Source: Cyanobacteria bacterium UBA8156
GTDB lineage: Bacteria; Cyanobacteriota; Cyanobacteriia; Pseudanabaenales; Pseudanabaenaceae
Direction: 5' to 3'
NCBI GenBank assembly: GCA_003456125.1
Contig: DMPD01000183.1
Coordinates: 1 to 5,663, forward strand
DNA length: 5,663 bases
The notes under the pieces were generated by a model. The model saw only the letters and a program-made list of their open reading frames with translations, did no database searches and had not been told where the DNA came from. This document shows, in pieces, positions 1 to 5,663 of the stretch. Made by a program: the position numbers and the translations under genes. Position 1 is the stretch's first letter. Each line of letters starts with the position of its first letter.

Positions 1-960
1 CGCGGGGTGCGCATGGTAAAAAACCCTTTTGATTTTGCTCTGTATCCGCTGTTGTTGTGGCAACTGAAACCGAAAACCCTGATTGAAGTGGGTTCGTTTT
101 ACGGCGGCAGTGCGCTGTGGTTTGCCGATTTGATGACCACCTACGGCGTTGAGGGGCGGGTGTACTCGGTGGACATCAACTTGGTGACAGCGGTTTCCCA
201 TCCCAAGGTCACGTTTTTGCAGGGCGATCAAACCCAACTCGAAAAGGTATTTGGGTCGGAATTTTGGCAGACGGTGGAACGACCGCTGTTGGTGATTGAA
301 GATGGAGCCCACTTCTACGAAACTTCCAAAGCGGTGTTGGACTTCTTTCAGTCTCATTTGCAGCCGGGGGAATACATTGTCATTGAAGACGGCATTGTGG
401 ACGACTTGGGGGAAACCCAGGCCTATCGGGGTGGCCCCAACCGTGCCATTCGTGAGTTTTTGGCGGAATGGGGCGAGTATTACGAAATCGACACGGCATT
501 CTGTGACTTCTTTGGGCCCAATGTTACCTGGAACACCAATGGGTATTTGCGCAAGGTCAAGGCGACCCCCACCCTGGCCGAAAAATTAGGACTACGCCGA
601 CGCAACCTGGTGATTTTTCCCGATTGGTCGCAATTTGAGGAAGCGGTATACGAGCAGTTGCAAGCGGTGTGGCGAGCGGTGTTGAGCCATCCGCAATGCG
701 GGGAAACGGCGTTGTTGATTGGCACAATCGGTGAAAACCCGGAAATTTGCGATGAAATGATCAGCTCGGCGGCCATGGAGTTGCTAGCCCTAGAAGATTT
801 CAACTTTGATCGGGAGCCGCAGGTGATTTTTGCCCACCAATTGACCACGGCCCAATGGCAAGAATTGCGATCGCAGTTGACGGGGCGTTTGGTCTGGGAA
901 GGTGAGTTGGCACCGCCGGCCATTTTGGCGGACTTGCCGGCGGACGCTCTCCCGGCATGA
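1..960 (+). CDS. CmcI/cephalosporin hydroxylase-like SAM-dependent methyltransferase domain protein, probably 5'-partial
   Basis: Probable class I S-adenosylmethionine-dependent methyltransferase of the CmcI (cephalosporin hydroxylase) family. Numbering from the GTG at 7, a Rossmann-type SAM site appears as IEVGSFYGGSAL (26-37), an acidic strand as VYSVDIN (52-58), and the CmcI-type metal/catalytic region as VIEDGAHFYET (96-106) followed by GEYIVIEDG (121-129), which carries the adjacent Glu-Asp pair expected for Mg binding. RGGPNRAI (141-148) closes the core, which ends near 183. Residues about 198-305 form an extra C-terminal domain that, from memory, resembles an extension found on cyanobacterial methyltransferases and glycosyltransferases. 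The frame is open to base 1, and the conserved family segment around KNPFD lies almost at the edge, so the true start is probably upstream; GTG 7 and ATG 13 are the only in-window candidates. The stop overlaps the next start by ATGA. GC content looks lower than in the next two genes. Substrate unknown; a role in sugar O-methylation is only inferred from the neighbours. Confidence 0.85.
   Translation, partial: RGVRMVKNPFDFALYPLLLWQLKPKTLIEVGSFYGGSALWFADLMTTYGVEGRVYSVDINLVTAVSHPKVTFLQGDQTQLEKVFGSEFWQTVERPLLVIEDGAHFYETSKAVLDFFQSHLQPGEYIVIEDGIVDDLGETQAYRGGPNRAIREFLAEWGEYYEIDTAFCDFFGPNVTWNTNGYLRKVKATPTLAEKLGLRRRNLVIFPDWSQFEEAVYEQLQAVWRAVLSHPQCGETALLIGTIGENPEICDEMISSAAMELLALEDFNFDREPQVIFAHQLTTAQWQELRSQLTGRLVWEGELAPPAILADLPADALPA
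957..960 (+). promoter_or_regulatory. ATGA stop/start overlap (translational coupling)
   Basis: The ATG of the TPR-muramidase gene shares bases with the TGA of the methyltransferase gene. No purine-rich Shine-Dalgarno sequence is visible in the 20 bases before it, so re-initiation by terminating ribosomes is the likely way this start is used. This also supports co-transcription of the two genes. Confidence 0.6.
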
Positions 961-2321
961 ACCCAGATTGGCGCGCGATCGCCCAGTCCCACATCCTTGC
1001 CCAAGAGTTTGCCGAAGCTTTGGCGATCGCCGAGACGGCAGCGCGGCAATTTCCCGAGGATGATACCTGGCCCCATCTGGCCGGTTTTTGTTGGGAACGG
1101 TTGCAAGCGCTGGATCAGGCCGCCATGGCCTACCGCCGGGCGATCGCCCTGAATCCGGGCAACGGGGAAGTATGGTGCCGGCTGGCGGCGGTGTGTGCGA
1201 CCGATCCCGCCGCCGCACGGGCAGTATACGAAGCCGCTCAAGCCGCTTGTCCCGACTTTTTCGGCATTTATTTGAACTGGGGCAATTTTGAGCTGGAGAG
1301 CGGCGAACCGGAGACCGCCCTCGCGATTTACGACCGGGGTTGGGCTGCCACCGGTCATCCCGATTTGCAAGAAAACCGGGCGATCGCCCAGGCCCTTTGT
1401 CAAGATTTGCCGGCCTACTACCGAGAGCGCACCGAGCGGGCGATCGCCCAGGGGCAATGGGAGAGCGCTTGGTCATCCTACGAGCGGTATCTCGCCCAGG
1501 TGCCGGCTTTGGTTTGGACGACGGTGCAGGGCTGGTGGCAGGCGGCGGGGACGCAGGCCTTGCTTTGGCAGGAGGCGGCGCTACGGCGGTTCCCGGAAGC
1601 AGAAGCCCTGCATTACGAAGTGATGGTGCAGCGGTTGCGGGGGGGCGACCCCCAAGGGGCGATCGCCCAGGGGTGTTTCATGAAGTTGAGTTCAGGGCAG
1701 TACATCGACCTGAACGATTTGTGTGCGAAGAATCCGTTGCCACCACCACCGCGTCCCGCGGCTCGTCCCAATCCCGCATCCCGTTCGGCGGCGGTGGCCC
1801 CCAGCTACGCCCCCATGGTGTTTCCCCCTTCGTCACGGAACCTCCAGGCGTTTTTGCAGGTGATTCGCTATGCCGAGGGGACAGATTCGGCGGACGGTTA
1901 TCAAATTGCCTTTACGGGACGACGGTTTGCCGGGTTGCAGGATCATCCCCGGGTGGTGCATTGCAGCGGTCGGCTGTGTTCTTCGGCGGCGGGAGCCTAT
2001 CAATTTTTGGAAACCACCTGGGATAGCGTGGCCGCAGCGATTGGAGCCAGCGATTTTCGACCGGAATGGCAAGACCGGGCGGCGATCGAGTTGATTCGGC
2101 GGCGGGGGGCCCTCGAAGATGTGGAAGCGGGCCGCATCGAAACGGCAATCGCCAAGTTGGCGGCGGAGTGGGCCAGTTTTCCCCGGTGGCGGGGGGATAC
2201 CTATGGCGTCTACGGACAGTCGGTGGTGGACATGGGTACCCTGATGGCGGTGTTTCAGCAACGGGTGGCCGGTGGGGGCTACTCCCAGCCCTCGCGGTTT
2301 CTGCGCCTGAGCCGCCAGTAG
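957..2321 (+). CDS. TPR protein fused to a GH104 (lambda endolysin-type) muramidase domain
   Basis: A 454-residue fusion. Residues about 3-225 are helical TPR-like repeats (for example AAMAYRRAIALNPGNGEVW at 55-73), a protein-interaction scaffold. Residues 240-256 contain K-SSG-x-x-IDL-x-x-LC flanked by two cysteines, a short motif I associate with secreted cyanobacterial proteins. A Pro/Ala/Ser-rich linker (261-293) follows. Residues 296-437 match phage lambda endolysin R and GH104: RYAEGTD contains the expected catalytic Glu (E307, codon 1875-1877), then DHPR (329-332), SSAAGAYQFLETTWD (342-356), FRPEWQDRAAIELIRRRGAL (367-386) and a terminal YGQSV segment. Lambda R is a lytic transglycosylase cleaving MurNAc-GlcNAc bonds in peptidoglycan. 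Cysteines C336 and C341 could pair in an oxidising compartment. Oddly, there is no signal peptide or membrane segment: TPR sequence begins at the start codon. The start is set by the ATGA overlap, and the next gene follows after six bases. Domain call is strong; cellular location and role are open. Confidence 0.88.
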   Translation: MNPDWRAIAQSHILAQEFAEALAIAETAARQFPEDDTWPHLAGFCWERLQALDQAAMAYRRAIALNPGNGEVWCRLAAVCATDPAAARAVYEAAQAACPDFFGIYLNWGNFELESGEPETALAIYDRGWAATGHPDLQENRAIAQALCQDLPAYYRERTERAIAQGQWESAWSSYERYLAQVPALVWTTVQGWWQAAGTQALLWQEAALRRFPEAEALHYEVMVQRLRGGDPQGAIAQGCFMKLSSGQYIDLNDLCAKNPLPPPPRPAARPNPASRSAAVAPSYAPMVFPPSSRNLQAFLQVIRYAEGTDSADGYQIAFTGRRFAGLQDHPRVVHCSGRLCSSAAGAYQFLETTWDSVAAAIGASDFRPEWQDRAAIELIRRRGALEDVEAGRIETAIAKLAAEWASFPRWRGDTYGVYGQSVVDMGTLMAVFQQRVAGGGYSQPSRFLRLSRQ

Positions 2322-2327
2322 CCCCCC

Positions 2328-5225
2328 ATGTCGGAATGGTTTGCCCTGGCGGAACGCCATTTGCAGGTGGGGGATTGGGCCTTGGCCGAAGAAGTCTTTG
2401 CCCGCGGTTTGGAAACCACTTCGTCTCCCCCGGCGGCGGTTTGGTACAACCTGGGGTTGTTGCGGGCCCAACAGGAGGACTGGCCGGGGGCGATCGCCCA
2501 TTATCAACAGGCTTTGGCCGCTCGCCCCGATTTGGCACCGGCGTGGTTGGGGCTGGGGATTGCGCAAACGTCGGTAGGGGATTTCCCGGCGGCGAAAACG
2601 GCTTTGCAACGGGCGATCGCCGTGGCGGCCGATCCAGCGGATGGCTGGCTGAGTTTGGGCAACCTGTACTACTTGCAGGAACGGCTGGCGGAGGCCCGGG
2701 CGGCTTTGGCCCAGGCGGGCGATCGCCCCGCGGCTTGGTTGAATTGGGGGAACCTCTGTCTGGCGGAAAACAACCCCCAGGAAGCCTTGGTTTGGTTTGA
2801 ACGGGTGTTGGTGCAAGCCCCCAATCCTGACGCTCAACTGGGCCGGGCGATCGCCCACTTGACCTTGGGAAATTTTGCCCAGGGCTGGGCAGATTTTGGG
2901 GCCCGGTGGGCGGCCCGGGGGTGTCCCTACGCCGGCCCCCGCTGGGAGGGCCAGCCCTTGGCGGGGCAAACCCTGTTGGTGGTGTGCGAGCAGGGTTTTG
3001 GCGACAGCCTGCAATTTGTCCGCTATGTCCGATATCTGCCCACGGATGGCCCCCGGGTGTTGCGGTGCCCAGAACCCTTGCGGCGTTTGTTTGCCTTGAC
3101 GCTGCCCGAGGTGACGGTCATCGCCGAAACCGAACCGCTGCCCCCCTACGATTGCTGGGTTTCCCTGATGGATTTGCCCCGCTGGTTCGGGGTGAAGGCG
3201 GAGGTGCCCTATGTGCACTTTCCCGCCGAGCCTGCGTTGCCCCCCAGGGTGGCCCCGTTGCGGGTGGGGGTGGTGGCCACCAGCGGTTGGCGAGTCGAAC
3301 CCTATGCCCAACGCCAACAGCGCCTGAAATCGTTGCCCTGGGAGATGCTCCCATCTCTCCCCGGTGTTCAGGGCTATGCCCTGCAAAAGGAAGGGAATGC
3401 CCCGCCCGAACTGGTGGATTTGGCACCGCTGTTGACGGATTTCGCAGCCACGGCGGCCCTGGTGTCCCAACTGGATGCCGTGGTCACGGTCGATACGGCG
3501 ATCGCCCATTTGGCCGGAGCCCTGGGCAAACCGGTGTGGATTTTGCTGCCCTTTGCTGCCGATTGGCGGTGGTTGCTCGATCGCCCCGATAGCGTTTGGT
3601 ACCCTACGGCCACATTGTGCCGCCAGCCGGCCCCGGGCGACTGGGCCGGCGCGATCGCCGCACTCCAGACCAGTCTGTACCCGTACCTCGCCCAGCGGTT
3701 GGACGCACAAGCGCAGCGGGCTTGGGGGCAAGGGAACGCCACGGGCGCCTTTGCCCGGTGGAAGGCGGCGGTGCAACTCGAGCCCAAGGCGGCCTATCTG
3801 CGGTTCAATTGGGGGTTGGCCTTGCAAAAAACCGATAACCGGTGGGGGGCGATCGCCCTCTACCGGGATGCGTGGCGGTTGGCGCCGACCCCGGCCACCG
3901 CCGCCAACGGCGGTACCCTCCTCCACCAACTCGGCCAATCCAGGGCGGCGATCGCCCTCTACCAAGAGGCCCTGGCCCGGTGCCCCCACAGCGACCTGCT
4001 GCACCGCAATTTGGCCCACATCTACCTAGACCAGTTCGCCGCCCCAAAGGCGGAAACCCATGCCCGGGCAGCGATCGCCTTGCATCCCACGGCCGCCGCT
4101 TGGAGCGCTTTGGGTTCGGCCCTGGGCCAACAACAGCGCATTGAGGAAGCGAAGGCGGCTTTTGAACAGGCGTTGACCCTGGACTCCCACCACCTCGAAG
4201 CCCAGTTGAATTTGGGATGTGTGTACCAAGAACAAAAAGACCTGGCCGCCGCGATCGCAGCGTTTCGGCGGAGCATTGACCTGGCCACCCAGCAACCCAA
4301 CACCGGGCCGGTGTTGGCCAAAGCCCACTTTCATCTGGCGTGCCTGCTGTTGGCGGCGGGGCGCTACCAAGAGGGGTGGGAAGCCTACGAATGGCGTTGG
4401 CAACTGCCGGGGATGGCGGCCCCGCCCACGCCCCAGTGGCAAGGGGAACCGGTCGAACGCCTGGTGGTGTGGGGGGAACAGGGTTTTGGCGATGTGCTGC
4501 AATTCGTGCGGTTTGTGCCCCGGGTGCGATCGCGGTGCCGGGAACTGTACTTGGTGTGTCGCCCCCCGCTGCAATCTCTGCTCCAAGACAGTTTGGCGGA
4601 GATGGGGATCTCCGTCTTGCCCTGGTCAAGTCCTTTGCCGGCCGCGGCTGTTCATATTCCCCTGCTGAGTTTGCCCCGCCTGCTCCAAACCAATTTGAAT
4701 ACCCTGCCGGCCGATGTGCCCTATTTGCGGGTGCCACCGGCGGCGATCGCTGCCCATCCATTGCCCCCTGCCCCCCTCCGCATTGGTCTGGTGTGGGAAA
4801 GCGGTGCCCACAGTCTCCAGACCTTCCAGCAGGAAAAGTCCTGCGGCTGGGCCCCCCTGGCCCCCTTGGTAGCTGCCTTACCCCACATCCAGTTCTATAG
4901 CCTGCAACAGAACGGAACGGCACCCCTCCCCAATTTGGCCGCCCATTGCCAAGATTTTCGTGATACTGCCGCCTACCTGATGCAATTGGATGGCTTGATT
5001 ACCGTCGATACGGCCGCTGCCCACTTGGCCGGCGCGTTGGCCAAACCCACCTGGGTGTTGTTGCCCTATGCCGCCGATTGGCGGTGGGGGAGCGATCGCC
5101 CCGATTCCCCCTGGTACCGCACCGTGCACCTCCTGCGACAACCCCGGCGCGGCGATTGGGAAACCCCCATGCAAGAGGCGATCGCCCAAGTTCGTGAGTT
5201 TTACGGCAGGGGCCAGGGTACCTAA
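2328..5225 (+). CDS. Duplicated TPR / GT9 (heptosyltransferase)-like glycosyltransferase protein
   Basis: A 965-residue protein made of two homologous modules. Module 1: TPRs at about 2-194, then a GT-B/GT9-like domain at about 205-450. Module 2: TPRs at about 455-692, then a second such domain at about 700-958. Matched motifs are EQGFGDSLQFVRYV (221-234) and EQGFGDVLQFVRFV (717-730), a first-Rossmann-fold signature; LRVGVV..SG (311-320) and LRIGLVWESG (817-826); LQKEG (352-356) and LQQNG (859-863); and TVDT-A-AHLAGAL-KP (387-402 and 892-907), like the heptosyltransferase donor-site loop, followed by AADWRW (410-415 and 915-920). These proteins are usually annotated as TPR proteins with a glycosyltransferase family 9 domain. 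The usual Asn/Asp/Arg-rich stretch after the WSG motif is degenerate in both copies, leaving Lys-Ser (334-335, 837-838). No signal peptide or membrane segment is seen, so it is probably cytoplasmic. It starts six bases after the preceding stop without a clear ribosome site, as in a coupled operon. Donor and acceptor are unknown, and activity of either domain is unproven. Confidence 0.87.
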   Translation: MSEWFALAERHLQVGDWALAEEVFARGLETTSSPPAAVWYNLGLLRAQQEDWPGAIAHYQQALAARPDLAPAWLGLGIAQTSVGDFPAAKTALQRAIAVAADPADGWLSLGNLYYLQERLAEARAALAQAGDRPAAWLNWGNLCLAENNPQEALVWFERVLVQAPNPDAQLGRAIAHLTLGNFAQGWADFGARWAARGCPYAGPRWEGQPLAGQTLLVVCEQGFGDSLQFVRYVRYLPTDGPRVLRCPEPLRRLFALTLPEVTVIAETEPLPPYDCWVSLMDLPRWFGVKAEVPYVHFPAEPALPPRVAPLRVGVVATSGWRVEPYAQRQQRLKSLPWEMLPSLPGVQGYALQKEGNAPPELVDLAPLLTDFAATAALVSQLDAVVTVDTAIAHLAGALGKPVWILLPFAADWRWLLDRPDSVWYPTATLCRQPAPGDWAGAIAALQTSLYPYLAQRLDAQAQRAWGQGNATGAFARWKAAVQLEPKAAYLRFNWGLALQKTDNRWGAIALYRDAWRLAPTPATAANGGTLLHQLGQSRAAIALYQEALARCPHSDLLHRNLAHIYLDQFAAPKAETHARAAIALHPTAAAWSALGSALGQQQRIEEAKAAFEQALTLDSHHLEAQLNLGCVYQEQKDLAAAIAAFRRSIDLATQQPNTGPVLAKAHFHLACLLLAAGRYQEGWEAYEWRWQLPGMAAPPTPQWQGEPVERLVVWGEQGFGDVLQFVRFVPRVRSRCRELYLVCRPPLQSLLQDSLAEMGISVLPWSSPLPAAAVHIPLLSLPRLLQTNLNTLPADVPYLRVPPAAIAAHPLPPAPLRIGLVWESGAHSLQTFQQEKSCGWAPLAPLVAALPHIQFYSLQQNGTAPLPNLAAHCQDFRDTAAYLMQLDGLITVDTAAAHLAGALAKPTWVLLPYAADWRWGSDRPDSPWYRTVHLLRQPRRGDWETPMQEAIAQVREFYGRGQGT

Positions 5226-5257
5226 GACCCCACGCAGTACCTCCGCAAAGCCCACTT

Positions 5258-5467
5258 CAGTCCGGTTAGAACGAACACCCGTGCGCTTTTTACCTACTGC
5301 AGTTCGGTTGAAACGAACACGAGTGTGCTTTTTACCTACTGCAGTTCGGTCAGAACGAACCCGAGTGCGCTTTTTACCTACTCCAGTTCGGTCAGAACGA
5401 ACCCGAGTGCACTTTTTACCTACTCCAGTTCGGTCAGAACGAACCCGAGTGCACTTTTTGCCTACTG
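5258..5467. repeat. Five contiguous 42-bp direct tandem repeats
   Basis: Units lie at 5258-5299, 5300-5341, 5342-5383, 5384-5425 and 5426-5467, each exactly 42 bases with no spacer or indel. Unit 4 begins CAGTTCGGTCAGAACGAAC, continues with CCGAGTGCAC and ends with a T5 run and ACCTACTC. By eye, unit 3 differs from 4 at one base, 4 from 5 at two, and units 1-2 and 2-3 at six each, so the array is more uniform toward its downstream end. Each unit carries an inverted repeat GTTCG-N7-CGAAC (one arm mismatched in unit 1). The array lies 32 bases beyond the stop of the TPR-glycosyltransferase gene. The stretch 5226-5461 shows no supported gene; I see nothing else in 5226-5257. Function unknown: possible transcript-end structure, protein-binding array or simple minisatellite. 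Confidence 0.97.
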
Positions 5468-5663
5468 CGGTGGGAATCGGACATCGAGGGCGATCGCCGT
5501 TTGGGCAAAAAACAATCCGACCACGACAGTGCCGATGGCCACGCCGGGCGATGCGGCGACGGAGAGACTTGGGGTTTGTGCAGCCAACGCATGGTCAGTC
5601 CACGTGCCATCCCTTTCGTTACACCTGGTGGACACGCCACGGCCGCCTAGAGTGGGGAACTGG
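5462..5663 (-). CDS. Possible 3' end of an unrecognised minus-strand gene with a hydrophobic C-terminal segment
   Basis: A minus-strand frame is open from the window edge to a TAG at 5464-5462, giving 66 residues of a protein whose start would lie beyond the window. Its last 28 residues include VAIGTVVVGLFF followed by AQTAIAL and DVRFPPQ, which reads like a single membrane-spanning helix with a short polar tail. I do not recognise the family. If real, it runs convergently to the TPR-glycosyltransferase gene and its stop codon falls inside the last 42-bp repeat unit. Against it: the part nearest the window edge is not very protein-like, third-codon GC (about two thirds by hand count) is no better than in an overlapping plus-strand open frame, and no start or homologous motif is visible. 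Treat as tentative. Confidence 0.33.
   Translation of the reverse strand, partial: QFPTLGGRGVSTRCNERDGTWTDHALAAQTPSLSVAASPGVAIGTVVVGLFFAQTAIALDVRFPPQ

Larger units (their letters stand above)
867..5497. repeat. Dispersed HIP1 octamers (GCGATCGC), 22 copies
   Basis: HIP1 palindromes begin at 867, 975, 1023, 1140, 1380, 1440, 1659, 2490, 2613, 2719, 2847, 3498, 3651, 3849, 3948, 4071, 4251, 4526, 4743, 5092, 5178 and 5490. Many are extended to GGCGATCGCC or GGGCGATCGCCC. HIP1 is a highly over-represented motif of many cyanobacterial chromosomes, so it points to a native cyanobacterial region. The first 866 bases and the muramidase-coding segment (1667-2489) contain none. Confidence 0.95.

Noticed and set aside
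1842..2267. Prophage remnant, because of the lambda endolysin-like domain.
   Set aside because: No holin, tail, integrase or attachment-like sequence is seen, and the domain is fused in frame to a TPR array within an ordinary-looking cyanobacterial operon.
1833..4019. A very long minus-strand open frame (728 codons) antisense to the TPR-muramidase and TPR-glycosyltransferase genes.
   Set aside because: Its product is a low-complexity mix of Pro, Gly, Arg and Gln with no recognisable motif, as expected for a shadow of GC-rich codons; the plus strand has clear conserved domains over the same bases.
5217..5242. Inverted repeat GGTAC...GTACC around the stop of the TPR-glycosyltransferase gene as a terminator.
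   Set aside because: Only five pairs with a loop of about 15 bases and no following T-run.
5258..5467. CRISPR array.
   Set aside because: Units abut directly without spacers, differ from one another internally, and no cas gene is visible.
5342..5467. Perfect palindrome AGTGCACT next to the T-run as a terminator hairpin.
   Set aside because: It allows at most three pairs around a two-base loop, and it is perfect only in units 4 and 5.
5434..5640. A 68-codon minus-strand frame with an ATG, overlapping the last repeat.
   Set aside because: Product is Ser/Pro/Arg-rich with no hydrophobic core or motif, and it conflicts with the more protein-like minus frame ending at 5462.

Overview
The window looks like a chromosomal stretch from a GC-rich, HIP1-rich cyanobacterium. 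The octamer GCGATCGC (HIP1, a hallmark of many cyanobacterial genomes) occurs 22 times in 5.7 kb, and the protein families present (a CmcI-like methyltransferase with a C-terminal extension, and TPR/glycosyltransferase-like fusions) are ones I associate with cyanobacteria. I cannot name a genus from the sequence.

Layout: three plus-strand genes are packed head to tail from base 1 to 5225. First is a CmcI/cephalosporin-hydroxylase-type methyltransferase domain protein, probably cut at its 5' end by the window edge. It overlaps by ATGA (957-960) a TPR protein fused to a lambda-endolysin-type (GH104) muramidase domain. Six bases later a 965-residue protein begins, built from two successive copies of [TPR array + GT9/heptosyltransferase-like domain]. 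After its stop codon (5223-5225) comes a gene-poor spacer dominated by five contiguous 42-bp tandem repeats (5258-5467). The window closes with a weakly supported, partial minus-strand reading frame whose stop codon lies inside the last repeat.

How the genes may work together (inference): the tight spacing, one overlap and lack of obvious Shine-Dalgarno sites at the internal starts suggest one translationally coupled operon. A small-molecule or sugar methyltransferase, TPR-scaffolded sugar-transferase-like domains and a peptidoglycan-cleaving domain would fit assembly or modification of a surface glycan or glycoprotein, but no substrate can be read from the sequence.

The parts most worth a second look are the exact-period 42-bp repeat array, which carries an internal inverted repeat and sits between apparently convergent frames; the unusual TPR-muramidase fusion with no signal peptide; the full internal duplication of the TPR-glycosyltransferase gene; and the strong codon-phase bias of HIP1 sites, most of which encode Ala-Ile-Ala, largely in TPR segments. 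I do not see a clear new defence or mobile system here.
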